NCBI GenBank assembly: GCA_902774275.1
Contig: CACYHN010000012.1
Span: 1 to 41,124, forward strand
Length of the DNA stretch: 41,124 nucleotides
DNA from: an uncultured Bacteroidales bacterium
GTDB taxonomy: Bacteria > Bacteroidota > Bacteroidia > Bacteroidales > Bacteroidaceae
Direction: 5' to 3'
Numbering within the stretch: position 1 is the stretch's first letter; each line of letters starts with the position of its first letter. Shown here one piece after another: positions 17,635-27,681 of the stretch. A program made the position numbers and the translations under genes. The notes under the pieces are model-generated. The model did not search any database and was not told the origin of the DNA. It saw nothing but the letters and a program-made list of their open reading frames with translations.

Positions 17635-20600
17635 TTAGAGATTAATCTTAAGTCCTAATGAAAAGTTTGTAGATTGAGGAAGCAAACCACGATCTACTCC
17701 ACGCGTCAAAACATTGTTACTTACTGAGAACTCAGGATCTGAACCTAAGTATTTGGTAAGAGTAAACAGGTTGTTTGCAGAACCCCATACTGTGATTCCC
17801 TGCAAATAAGTGCTGGTAAAAGGAATTGAATAACTCAGCGTGATGTTCTTGAGACGAAGGTATGAACCATCCTCTATCCAACGGTCTGAGAAACGGTTGT
17901 TGCCGTGCGGATCACCGTATGAAGCTCTGGGGATATCTGTTTTCTGTCCCTCTGCTGTCCAGCGGTTAGTCATAGCAACTGTCTGATTCATGAAACGTGA
18001 TCCACTCTCAAGCAGCATACGTTGATAGTTATATAAGTCACCGCCCACAGAATAGGTGAAAGTAGCACTCAATGAAAGATTCTTAATGCCCACCCGGGTG
18101 AAGATACGACCATAGAAATCAGGATTGGGATCACCTATTACGGTCATGTCTTTCTCATCTATAATATTACCGGAATCGCCATCCAAATTGACGAACCTTA
18201 CATCACCTGCTACAAATGGAGTATTCAGACCTGTATCTGAAACCATGTGAAGTCCTGAGTTCTTGGCGTCAGCATCAGTGGAGAACACTCCATCTGTCTT
18301 ATAGCCATAAAAAACTCCCACAGGATTGCCGACTTCTGTCCTGATAGTGGCACCGCAGTATGAAAACTCAAGGGCATCACCAGGTAACTTGGTAACCTCA
18401 TTCTTATAGAGACCTATGCTTGCTCCGGCTTCCCACTTTACAAGCTGACTATTCAACAACTTGACATTAAATGAAGCATCAAATCCCTTATTGGACAGAG
18501 ATCCACCGTTGCTCCATGTGTTTGGAAGACCGGTGAGATATGAAAGGGAACTTATAGAAAGCAGATTGTCAGTAGTGCTGCTGAATACATTGGCAGCTAC
18601 ATTCAAACGGTTGTCAAACAAATTCATCTCTAACCCGGCCGTAAACTTACGGGTGGTCTCCCACTCAAGGGTATTGTTACCGATATTGGCAAGAGACATA
18701 CCGTTCACACCGAGAATCTTGACGGGTGAGAAATAACTCTTGGATGCAGAATCATCAAAACCGTCATTACCGGTTATATCAAAACCTGCATTTAACTTGA
18801 GATAATTGATAAAACCAACATTAAACCAAGGTTCAGAAGAGATCACCCATGCTCCTGACAACGATGGGAAGAATCCCCATGGCACACCAAACATTTTAGC
18901 ACCATTTGAAACACTGCCCCCGAAACGGGATGAAGCAGCGATACCCAAACTTGCAGAAACATAATATTTCTCCATATAGTTATAATCGCCTTGTGCCCAC
19001 CATGTCAAGGAAATATCCTTGGTATCAACACCATCAGTACTCTTATACTGGAGTGAATTGGTCATATTAGGAGTCTTGTCATTACCGGAGTTATAACCGT
19101 TCATGGATGTCTGGTAGAGTGAGTTGTTCACATAACGAACACCTCCACGTGCATCAACGACATGGGCGCCAAAACGTTTGTTATAAGTAACGTAAGTGTT
19201 ACTGCTGAATCCGTCCTGCTTGGCATTCATAGCAGACACCCTGTTATCTATGTCGGTACCAACACCATCAATATTGAATTTAGGCGTACCATACAGAGGG
19301 ATATAGTAGTTTTCATCTGCGTTAGCCAGTACGTATGAGAAGTGCTCATAGAGAGTAAATCTGCGACGCTTGCCAAACTGCCATTTTGGTGTAACGGAGA
19401 GTGTTATAAGACGGCTACCGAAATAGTTCTTGTTAATTCCTTCACCGTTTTCCAAAATGGAGAGAGGATTGGCAAGTGACGACTGTGAACCAAGAACCTC
19501 CTTAAGGTAGTCATCCTCCATGGACAAATAGTTTGTAAGCTCTCCATCATCGTTGTATGCGTACGGTGAAAGGAAAGGAGACTTAACCAATGCAAGAAAA
19601 CCGGGAGAATTAATCATGCTATTGTCAACATTGACAGGAGCACCGTCATCACGCATATCACGGGTTATGTCACTGTAATTGGCATCAAAACGGAGTGAGA
19701 GATGATCACCCAGTATGATGTCTGAGTTAAGACGCAGACTGAAACGTGAGAAGTCATTGTCAACAAGGGTGGCGTCACCCATGGCATAACCCACTGAAAG
19801 GTTATAATTGGCAATCTCATCACCACCCTGAACACCTACATTGTAGTTCTGGATGAAAGCATTCCTGTAAACATCTTTACCCCAATCAGTGTCATTGTGA
19901 TACATGTTGTAATAGTAGTAGCCGGGGTCATTCTGCAAGAACTTGAATACATTCATGTTTGTACCTGTAGAACCCAACAGCTCAGAAGTATATGATCTGT
20001 ACTGGCTGGCATCCATCATCTTAGGTAAACGCGGAAGAGTCTGAAAACTGCCTGTAAGATTAACGTCAATCTTGGTAGCCATGCTCTTGTTTCGCTTTGT
20101 GTTGATAAGAATGACGCCGTTGGAACCCTTGGCTCCGTAAATGCCATAACCGTTCTTAAGTATCTGCACAGACTCAATATCCTCAACCTGAATATTGGCA
20201 AGAAGATTGTTATAGAAACCGTCATGCATGGTGGTGCGATCATAACCCATATCCATAATAACACCATCCAGAACAATAAGAGGCTGGGTGTTGATATTAA
20301 GAGAATTGATACCGTCTATCTGTAAGGATGCACCTATTCCAATCTGACCTGAACGGATAACTGACAGTACACTGCCCTGGAGTGACTGCTGTATCTGATT
20401 GTCCACCTCAATGTCAGCGCCAAGATTGGCAACTTTGGCACTCTCAGAACTGGTGGCTACAGTATGTGTAGAATAAAACTCAGAAAATGCATCTGAATAC
20501 ATCTTTACATTGACGCCATCAGTCCTGCCGTTAAGGGCACAGACAACAGTATTGCAACCGTCAACAGAAAATGTCAAGGATGAAGCATACTCAGGTAACT

Positions 20601-20826
20601 TAATTGAATAAGAGCCATCACCCTTAGTCATAGTAGAATGGAGGGCATTGTTATAAGCCTGGACCTTGACACCCGCCATAGGGGTACCCAAAGCAGCATC
20701 CGTCACAATACCTGTTACTACAAAACTACTTTCAGCATCTGATGCCTGTGAATAAGCCGGGGCTGACATAATCAGAAGTAAGCCGGCCTGACACAAATGC
20801 AATAATTTCTTTTCAAATATATTCAT
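17635..20826 (-). CDS. SusC/RagA-type TonB-dependent transporter (second, divergent pair)
   Basis: 1063 aa from the ATG at 20824-20826 (MNIFEKKLLHLCQAG); the frame continues to a TTG at 20847 that overlaps the previous stop and is less likely. Order: signal peptide ending PAYSQ, carboxypeptidase-like beta-sandwich (VVTGIVTDAALGTPMAGVKV), plug (PLIVLDGVIMD ... VESVQILKNGYGIYGAKGSNGVILINTK), then the 22-strand barrel ending FSLGLKINL. It imports oligosaccharides with its SusD and TonB-ExbBD energy. The linker before the plug lacks the usual DEVVV-type TonB-box sequence and diverges from the SusC at 24310, suggesting an old split rather than a fresh duplication. Confidence 0.95.
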   Translation of the reverse strand: MNIFEKKLLHLCQAGLLLIMSAPAYSQASDAESSFVVTGIVTDAALGTPMAGVKVQAYNNALHSTMTKGDGSYSIKLPEYASSLTFSVDGCNTVVCALNGRTDGVNVKMYSDAFSEFYSTHTVATSSESAKVANLGADIEVDNQIQQSLQGSVLSVIRSGQIGIGASLQIDGINSLNINTQPLIVLDGVIMDMGYDRTTMHDGFYNNLLANIQVEDIESVQILKNGYGIYGAKGSNGVILINTKRNKSMATKIDVNLTGSFQTLPRLPKMMDASQYRSYTSELLGSTGTNMNVFKFLQNDPGYYYYNMYHNDTDWGKDVYRNAFIQNYNVGVQGGDEIANYNLSVGYAMGDATLVDNDFSRFSLRLNSDIILGDHLSLRFDANYSDITRDMRDDGAPVNVDNSMINSPGFLALVKSPFLSPYAYNDDGELTNYLSMEDDYLKEVLGSQSSLANPLSILENGEGINKNYFGSRLITLSVTPKWQFGKRRRFTLYEHFSYVLANADENYYIPLYGTPKFNIDGVGTDIDNRVSAMNAKQDGFSSNTYVTYNKRFGAHVVDARGGVRYVNNSLYQTSMNGYNSGNDKTPNMTNSLQYKSTDGVDTKDISLTWWAQGDYNYMEKYYVSASLGIAASSRFGGSVSNGAKMFGVPWGFFPSLSGAWVISSEPWFNVGFINYLKLNAGFDITGNDGFDDSASKSYFSPVKILGVNGMSLANIGNNTLEWETTRKFTAGLEMNLFDNRLNVAANVFSSTTDNLLSISSLSYLTGLPNTWSNGGSLSNKGFDASFNVKLLNSQLVKWEAGASIGLYKNEVTKLPGDALEFSYCGATIRTEVGNPVGVFYGYKTDGVFSTDADAKNSGLHMVSDTGLNTPFVAGDVRFVNLDGDSGNIIDEKDMTVIGDPNPDFYGRIFTRVGIKNLSLSATFTYSVGGDLYNYQRMLLESGSRFMNQTVAMTNRWTAEGQKTDIPRASYGDPHGNNRFSDRWIEDGSYLRLKNITLSYSIPFTSTYLQGITVWGSANNLFTLTKYLGSDPEFSVSNNVLTRGVDRGLLPQSTNFSLGLKINL

Positions 20827-20843
20827 ATTCCTTAGCTTTTTTA

Positions 20844-22532
20844 TCAATCAAAAACCGGTTCAAGCAAAATGCAGTCCAAACAAGCATGTAATTCATTGGC
20901 TTTAGTCGGACAAATCAAATTTATTCTGACCTTGCTGCTTCCACTTTCATAATTACCGCAACCGAAATCATAAACCTTATCATTGGTTTGACCTATAATA
21001 ACAGTATCAGCGTCTTTCAGGCCTACACTGTAACTTCTCTTTTTGGACGAACCTTTCTGATTTCCATTCCAAAGTTGCTTAGAGCCGGACCCCCATAGAA
21101 AATCCACAGAAAAATTAACATTCTGTGCAGTAGCCTGCTTATCAACCTTAAAGAAAACAGCCTTAATTCTGTACTTGCCACGCAGAGTATTCTTAACTGA
21201 GAAATTAAGCTCTAATTTAGTCTCTGTAGAGAAAAATTCAATTGCACGTGTTGTCCTTATGACACTGTCTTTATCATAATATCTTAAATTCTTTCTCTTT
21301 GTCTTAATTTTTTCTGTTGCAAATATTTCATCTTCAGCCTCAACCTTGATTGTGCGACGGAAAACAGAATCAGAATATGGCCATGAATCCTTTATGTAAA
21401 TTACGCCATTACTGCATTTTATGGAGTCAACGCAATCAAACAGGCCACCTTCAGCATACGGTTTCTGGAAAACATGATAAGGATATTTTTCTCTAAAACG
21501 TTCACTCTTAGAGAATTGAGTGGAAGTTACAGAATCCAGAATATGCTTCTGTGAGTTCTTGTTAAAGAAGATATCAGTAAGCATTGCATCATTTGTCCAG
21601 TATTTCTGTAAAGAATCTGCAACAGGCACTAACTTGATATCAGTAGCATCATAATCAAAATAATACTTCACAGCGTTATAGACAGAATCCCAAATCCTTT
21701 CTTCCGGGAGTACCACAATATAGCTACTGTCTTCAACATCAATGTAGCCAAACTTTTTCAAAACAGCGTTTGACCTGGTCATTACACTGTCAATATACTC
21801 AACTTCACCTGTCTCCTCATTAATATCACCCTTAATACTTCTCTCCTCATCAATCTCCTTCTTGGTAAATTGGGCAAGCCATTTTCCAATCTCACCGTTA
21901 CGTGACCTATAATTATAAACCTTTCCTTTAGCGCTCTTGATAGTTGAAGCGCCCGTAATATAGTCATAAAGATTAGGTCTATAGACAATACGTCCGGTAA
22001 GTGAGTGCAGAATACCATTGGTACAACGGATATTTTTATCCTTATAATTTATACCGTCAATAGTCTTATTGTCACCACGTGATTCATAAGTCTTATTGCT
22101 CATCATCTTGATACGTTTCTTGGTATCTCCCACAGGATGACTGAAACGGGCTATATGGTTAAGAATGAATTCCGTTCCTACTTTTTTATGATCCTTATCC
22201 TCATCTGTTGATGTGTATTCATCCCATTCTTCATCTGTAATGGAAGCGGGATCCGGCAACCATACGGTAAGGAACTGGTTGTCATTCAATAAATCCCAGT
22301 ATGTAAGTGACAACTGTTTGGTACCGTTAAACATATATGTACTCTTAAGGGCATCAACAAATTTTCCGGCCTCCGGAATACTTGCCAATGTCTGACCAAG
22401 TGAGGCTACAGCCTCATCCCCATCTGAATTGACGCTGTAATGGTCATTCCATGCGTCATTACATGACACCACTGAAATGAGTGAAACAAATGCCAGAACA
22501 GACTTGGTTATCAGTTTGAAATATTTATTCAT
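20844..22532 (-). CDS. Fasciclin-like lipoprotein preceding the second SusCD pair
   Basis: 562 aa, lipobox SVVSC (Cys24). Residues about 30-210 look like a FAS1 domain (LGQTLASIPEAGKFVDAL, then LTVWLPDP, ending IRCTNGILHSLTGRIVYRP). A second fasciclin-like stretch follows (about 210-400, with CSNGVIYIKDSWPY). The C-terminus is a predicted beta-sandwich (LELNFSVKNTLRGKYRIKAVFF). It lies 13 bp after the first SusD stop and ends 17 bp before the second SusC ATG, so it is embedded in the transport operon and is probably a surface partner of that SusC-SusD complex. Molecular role unknown. Confidence 0.8.
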   Translation of the reverse strand: MNKYFKLITKSVLAFVSLISVVSCNDAWNDHYSVNSDGDEAVASLGQTLASIPEAGKFVDALKSTYMFNGTKQLSLTYWDLLNDNQFLTVWLPDPASITDEEWDEYTSTDEDKDHKKVGTEFILNHIARFSHPVGDTKKRIKMMSNKTYESRGDNKTIDGINYKDKNIRCTNGILHSLTGRIVYRPNLYDYITGASTIKSAKGKVYNYRSRNGEIGKWLAQFTKKEIDEERSIKGDINEETGEVEYIDSVMTRSNAVLKKFGYIDVEDSSYIVVLPEERIWDSVYNAVKYYFDYDATDIKLVPVADSLQKYWTNDAMLTDIFFNKNSQKHILDSVTSTQFSKSERFREKYPYHVFQKPYAEGGLFDCVDSIKCSNGVIYIKDSWPYSDSVFRRTIKVEAEDEIFATEKIKTKRKNLRYYDKDSVIRTTRAIEFFSTETKLELNFSVKNTLRGKYRIKAVFFKVDKQATAQNVNFSVDFLWGSGSKQLWNGNQKGSSKKRSYSVGLKDADTVIIGQTNDKVYDFGCGNYESGSSKVRINLICPTKANELHACLDCILLEPVFD

Positions 22533-22545
22533 AACACTATTTTTT

Positions 22546-24291
22546 TTAGTTGGCTTTCTTTATAGCTTCATCACTTAGCTGGTAAGCCGAATTCTGAATA
22601 AGCTTGTCATTAATCTTTATCTCATCCTTGTTTATGGGGAGGAAAAGACCGTAAGGGTTAGAAAACTTAATTTCAACAGATTTAGTATTACCTGTATATT
22701 TACCCTTAACAGCAGTATAAACATCCTTGGGGCTGTTGTTACGCAAAGCCTGTCTTACCAAATCAAACCAGCGTTTACCCTCAAACAGAAGTTCACGTTG
22801 ACGTTCTTCAAATAAAAGTTTCTCAAGAACATCATCAGTACTGTAACTGTCAAAAGACAAAGCTTCCTGGGTAACATTATTTACACTTTTACAGATAGCC
22901 CTGTCATTAACAGCACAAATAAGATCAAAGGCCTCCTTAAGCAGGGTGTTCTTAACAGTATTAAGTGAATCTGATAGGCCCGTGCTTCCATATGATTTTG
23001 CTTTCATAATCTTAGCTTCTGCCTGCATAAGAAGCACTTCAGAGTAGCGATATACAATCCAGTTGGGAGATGCGCCATTCTGGCCACGCACAGCACCGGG
23101 ACGACCTTCATTCTGGGTACTTGTAACTTGAATATTACCAGTTTGTATTTTATATGACATTGTCTGATAAACATATTTCATTATGCCATAACCAGAACCG
23201 GAAGAGGACGATAACATATCCTCATAAAAACGGGTATCATATCCAGACTTGAATAAATTGTTAGAACCTATTTTTGCAATAGAGCTATATGCCTTGACTC
23301 TACCTACAGTAGGATTAGACCCATTATAATAGGTAGAAACAAAACTGCTGGATTTGTCTGTACCAAAAGGAAGCTCAAACAAAGACTCGAAAGAGTTTCC
23401 TTTTCCGAATATCTCATTATAAGCACGACCACACTGTCCATCATTATCCGCACCGTTTATAAGCGGATACTTATCAGCCATAAGTGTTATATTACAACTG
23501 ATTCCTTTCTCAGCATACAGAGTTTCATACTCCATTCTCTTGATACTGTCAACATATTCACAGCAATCAATACAATTGTCCCAGTCCCCTTTCCACAGAT
23601 ATAGGTCTGCAAGCATTGCATACAGAGCCTGACGTGTAAAACGTGACGAGTTTGACTGATTGTCCAGTTTAGGAGAATAATGAATAGGCGCATAATCCTT
23701 GATGCGGTCCAGATCATAAATAAGAGAATCCAAAACCTGATTAAAAGGAGTCTGTCCTATAAAGAAATCATGTGTATCATCAATAGAGGGGATAGTGGTA
23801 TAAGGTATATCCCTGAATGCACGCAAAAGATACCAATAAGCCAAGGTGCGAATGCCTATGGCTTCTGCCTCATGCGCCTTCTCCTGCGAACCACGATAAT
23901 TAGGGTCTTTTCTGTGAACCTCAGGTGCAAAATGCAGAACAGTATTGGCGTAGTTGATAGCTTTATAGAAACAGAGGTATGTGGTAAGCTCATTGTTGTC
24001 CTTTATGTTTTCATTAATGAACTTAGCAAGATCATCACTACTATCTGTATTATCGGAGCCTATCATAATATTATCTGAACGGAACTCACCCCATGCAGCC
24101 ATCCTCAGTATGCAATCAGATGTCTCAAGAGCAGCGTATGCTCCACGGAGCACACTCTCTACATCCTTGGAATCAGTCCAGAAGTTTTCCAGGACAACCT
24201 CATTAAGAGGCATAAGGGTAAGGAAATCCTCGCAAGATGTGACAGACAGCCCCATCATTGCTACAAGTATATATGATTTAATCTTTTTCAT
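22546..24291 (-). CDS. SusD/RagB-family surface lipoprotein (first pair)
   Basis: 581 aa, canonical size. The lipobox is SVTSC (Cys20), followed at once by EDFLTLMPLNEVVLENFWTD, the classic SusD opening. The TPR-like part has AHEAEAIGIRTLAYWYLLRAFRDIPY. The C-terminal family hallmark EERQRELLFEGKRWFDLVRQ and the closing PYGLFLPINKDEI are both present. It binds substrate on the lid of its SusC partner, 18 bp upstream in the transcript. Confidence 0.97.
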   Translation of the reverse strand: MKKIKSYILVAMMGLSVTSCEDFLTLMPLNEVVLENFWTDSKDVESVLRGAYAALETSDCILRMAAWGEFRSDNIMIGSDNTDSSDDLAKFINENIKDNNELTTYLCFYKAINYANTVLHFAPEVHRKDPNYRGSQEKAHEAEAIGIRTLAYWYLLRAFRDIPYTTIPSIDDTHDFFIGQTPFNQVLDSLIYDLDRIKDYAPIHYSPKLDNQSNSSRFTRQALYAMLADLYLWKGDWDNCIDCCEYVDSIKRMEYETLYAEKGISCNITLMADKYPLINGADNDGQCGRAYNEIFGKGNSFESLFELPFGTDKSSSFVSTYYNGSNPTVGRVKAYSSIAKIGSNNLFKSGYDTRFYEDMLSSSSGSGYGIMKYVYQTMSYKIQTGNIQVTSTQNEGRPGAVRGQNGASPNWIVYRYSEVLLMQAEAKIMKAKSYGSTGLSDSLNTVKNTLLKEAFDLICAVNDRAICKSVNNVTQEALSFDSYSTDDVLEKLLFEERQRELLFEGKRWFDLVRQALRNNSPKDVYTAVKGKYTGNTKSVEIKFSNPYGLFLPINKDEIKINDKLIQNSAYQLSDEAIKKAN

Positions 24292-24309
24292 ATTATCCTT
24301 TCTTTTAGA

Positions 24310-27300
24310 TTAGAACTGTACAGAAACACCTAATGAGAACGATTTGGAACGCGGAGTCTGTGAGTTATCCTTAGCTACGCTGCCACGGCCGCCGCTACCT
24401 GCACTCTCAGGATCAAGACCGGAATACTTGGTGAATGTCAACACATTGTTGAGGTTCATGTTAAAGCTTATACTGCTTACGTGAAGCTTCTTAGTAATCT
24501 TGGGATCCAATGAATAGTTCAATACGGTGTTGTTCCAACGCAGGAATGATCCGTCCTCAACATAACGGTCAGAACCAAGAGAGTTATAACCATACTGGTG
24601 GAGAGCACGTGGCATGATGGTATCATCACCTTCCACACGCCAGCGCCAGTTGATGGCTGCTGATGTATTATCTGTATTGTACATCATCTCAGCATTCTGA
24701 CGTGAACCGTTCACGATTCTGTTACCATAACGGAAGTTGAACTGGTTACTCCATCTCAGGCGTCCCCATGAAATGTTGAAACCGAATCCACCATTAAGTT
24801 TAGGAAGTGAACTACCCAGATAGACAATATCAAGTTCATTGATATTACCATCATAATTTATATCCTCATATATGGCATCACCTCCAACAAATTCATAATT
24901 TGTTCGTCCAACGCCATAGTCATACATCATGGGACGGGTATATTTGATACCATTCTTCTCAATTGCAATTACATTACCGTCAGCATCTCTTGCTACAGGG
25001 GCATTGAGACCGCCTGTCGAATTATAACCTTTATCACCGGGTTCGAGATATGTACTCCATTGATAAACGCCCAAACTCTTGAAACCATAAATTGAACCGA
25101 ATGCATTCTTAAGCGCTACATATGAAAGGTATGAACCATTTCTGTAGTCAAAATCATTTGACATCTTTTCAAGCATGGTAGGATTCATCTCAAGAAGCTG
25201 GTTAGTATTATCTGCAAAGTTGATATTTGCTCCTACATTGAAATCCTTGCCCCAAAGTCTGGTTGAGAAGATGCGGTTGGCATTGAGGCTCAACTCCCAA
25301 CCCTGGTTACGCATCTCACCACCATTAACAACTGACAGTGAAGAGAAACCTGAAGATGAAGGAATAGAGTAACCGGAGTTAAGCATATTGGTTGTATGAC
25401 GATCATAAACCTCAACACTGACATTGAGTTTATCACGGAAGAGACTTAAATCAAATCCCAAATTCCATGAGGTGGTCTCCTCCCACTGCATTGTACTAAG
25501 ACGAATGTTGCCAGGTACCATTGAAGAGCCATTCATATAAGAATCTCCAGGCTCGTACTTACTGTAGAACATGCCGTCACCACCGGGAGCATTACCCTGA
25601 AGACCCCAACTGAAACGTGCAGCCAACATGGTTAGAATACCTGACTGACGGATACGTTCCATGAACTTCTCATCAATTATGTTCCAACGGCCTGATGCAG
25701 CAGGGAATGTACCCCAGCGAGCGGCATCACCGAAACGGGTATTACCATCGGAACGCAACGTAAAGTCAAGAGAATACTTACTCTTGTAAGAGTAGTGAGC
25801 AGTACTGGAGATATTAATGCTTCGGCTACGGTTTGCACCGGTTGACATGCTGTTGATCTTGCCGGGCAAACCTGTTGAGTTGAACTTGGAAGGAAGTCCG
25901 GAAAGACCACTACTCTGATTCTTACTGTTGCTGGTATTCAACTGATATCTTACCATCATCATAAATGAATGGTTGGGATTATTCAGATGAGGAATAAAGG
26001 TCAGAGAATGAGTTGTTCCGATTGAAGAACTCTTGCTCGAATTAGCAGAAACAGAGTTTGCATTGCTGTCAGCCCAACCGTTACGTGACAAACTTGACGG
26101 AGTGTAGTTATCACCGTCACTGTTAGTTACACCGAATGTAACACGGGCATCATACGTGAGTTTGGTCTGATCGTTCTCAAGACCAAGCAGGTTATATACC
26201 AATGAGAACTCAGGGTTGACATTGAGTGAAGTGCTGTACTGCTCCTTCTCTGCTGCCTCAGCAATAGGGTTGGTATTGGTAGGCAGATTCTCATTAGCTG
26301 TTGGCAGCATGTGATAGAACTCATCTGTTACGATATCATCACCATTTGGATCAGGATTCTTATTCTCATAATAGATGGCCAGGTTAGGCATCATCTTCAT
26401 GGCCGTTCCGATAGCAGCTGAATTCTGCTTGTTCTTGGAGTAGGTCATCGAGAAATTTGTGACAATCTTGATGCGCTCAGAGATGAAATAGTCAAATGCC
26501 ACACGTGTGGTGAAACGGTTCATCTTCTGACCTATCACAGAACCTTGCTGAGTATCAAAACCGGCAGATATACGGAAATTGGCCTTATCACCACCGCCGG
26601 AAACATTGACATTATGTGAATGCTGCAAACCAACCTGCTTTACGGCAGCGACCCAATCGGTATTATTATTATACATGCGAAATTCCGAGAAATCTTCCAC
26701 ATAGTTGATTTCATCGATAGCATTTACAAGAGAAGCATCCATATTGGGATTGAAGAAGGATTCCTTGAGGAACATAGTGTATTGGTCACCATCAAGGAGT
26801 GTATAACCTATAGGCTGCCAAGTGGCATTCAAACGGTAAGAGTAACCCACACGGGTCTTACCACGTGAACCACGTTTGGTCTTTATCTCCATAACACCGT
26901 TAGCACCGCGGGAACCCCAAAGAGCAGTAGCTGCAGCATCTCTAAGAATGTTGATAGAAGCAATATCCTCAGGATTGATGTTAAGAAGCTCTGAAACCTT
27001 TTCTGTATTCTGTGACTCATTGGTGTAGTCAAAGTTGTTTCTGAGGTTACTCTCAATCTCCCAGATGTTACCGTCCACAACAATCAGCGGGTTGGCATCA
27101 CCCGTCATAGTGGTCACACCACGAAGGTGCATGGTGGAACGTGCACCAAGGTCACCTGAGTTGAACACGATATCAAGTCCAGGCACACGACCCTGAAGAG
27201 CCTCATCAACTGTAGTCATACCCAAACCTTCAAACTCTTCCATGTTGATGGTGGTAATGGCCGATGCAACCTCACGCAGAGGAATGGGCAGTCCGTTACC

Positions 27301-27669
27301 CTCAAGTACACGGTCAGCAACAATATCTACAGGAGGAAGATCAGACTGATCTTTCATCTTGATCTCAAAGTAAAGCTTATCGATAGGAATATCAACAGTT
27401 TCATAACCTACGTATGAAATCTGGAGTCTGTCCTTAGGATTTTTAAGCTGGAAAGAGAAGTTACCTTCAATATCTGTAATGGCATGAGCCACAATACGGT
27501 CAGCTGCATCTCTTTCAGTAACGTTAACCATCATCATAGGACCGTCATTGTCCTCAATGACACCGCTGATGATATCACCGGCTTTCTGGGCTAAAAGCAA
27601 ACTTGGCAGTGCAGCCATAGCCAGTACCAGAGTCCCTCTAAATAATCTGCTATTATATTTCATCTTCAT
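24310..27669 (-). CDS. SusC/RagA-type TonB-dependent transporter (first pair)
   Basis: 1119 aa. Signal peptide (cut near LLLAQ), carboxypeptidase-like regulatory domain (IISGVIEDNDGPMMMVNV ... LQISYVGYETVDI), then plug with VDEALQGRVPGLDIVFNSGD, RGVTTMTGDANPLIVVDGN and INILRDAAATALWGSRGANG, all standard SusC motifs. The barrel ends SFSLGVSVQF with a terminal aromatic residue as expected for BAM targeting. It lies 12 bp after the fasciclin gene at 27682. Three of the four boundaries in this part of the operon are under 20 bp, supporting one stoichiometric complex. Confidence 0.97.
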   Translation of the reverse strand: MKMKYNSRLFRGTLVLAMAALPSLLLAQKAGDIISGVIEDNDGPMMMVNVTERDAADRIVAHAITDIEGNFSFQLKNPKDRLQISYVGYETVDIPIDKLYFEIKMKDQSDLPPVDIVADRVLEGNGLPIPLREVASAITTINMEEFEGLGMTTVDEALQGRVPGLDIVFNSGDLGARSTMHLRGVTTMTGDANPLIVVDGNIWEIESNLRNNFDYTNESQNTEKVSELLNINPEDIASINILRDAAATALWGSRGANGVMEIKTKRGSRGKTRVGYSYRLNATWQPIGYTLLDGDQYTMFLKESFFNPNMDASLVNAIDEINYVEDFSEFRMYNNNTDWVAAVKQVGLQHSHNVNVSGGGDKANFRISAGFDTQQGSVIGQKMNRFTTRVAFDYFISERIKIVTNFSMTYSKNKQNSAAIGTAMKMMPNLAIYYENKNPDPNGDDIVTDEFYHMLPTANENLPTNTNPIAEAAEKEQYSTSLNVNPEFSLVYNLLGLENDQTKLTYDARVTFGVTNSDGDNYTPSSLSRNGWADSNANSVSANSSKSSSIGTTHSLTFIPHLNNPNHSFMMMVRYQLNTSNSKNQSSGLSGLPSKFNSTGLPGKINSMSTGANRSRSINISSTAHYSYKSKYSLDFTLRSDGNTRFGDAARWGTFPAASGRWNIIDEKFMERIRQSGILTMLAARFSWGLQGNAPGGDGMFYSKYEPGDSYMNGSSMVPGNIRLSTMQWEETTSWNLGFDLSLFRDKLNVSVEVYDRHTTNMLNSGYSIPSSSGFSSLSVVNGGEMRNQGWELSLNANRIFSTRLWGKDFNVGANINFADNTNQLLEMNPTMLEKMSNDFDYRNGSYLSYVALKNAFGSIYGFKSLGVYQWSTYLEPGDKGYNSTGGLNAPVARDADGNVIAIEKNGIKYTRPMMYDYGVGRTNYEFVGGDAIYEDINYDGNINELDIVYLGSSLPKLNGGFGFNISWGRLRWSNQFNFRYGNRIVNGSRQNAEMMYNTDNTSAAINWRWRVEGDDTIMPRALHQYGYNSLGSDRYVEDGSFLRWNNTVLNYSLDPKITKKLHVSSISFNMNLNNVLTFTKYSGLDPESAGSGGRGSVAKDNSQTPRSKSFSLGVSVQF

Positions 27670-27681
27670 TTTATTTACAGA

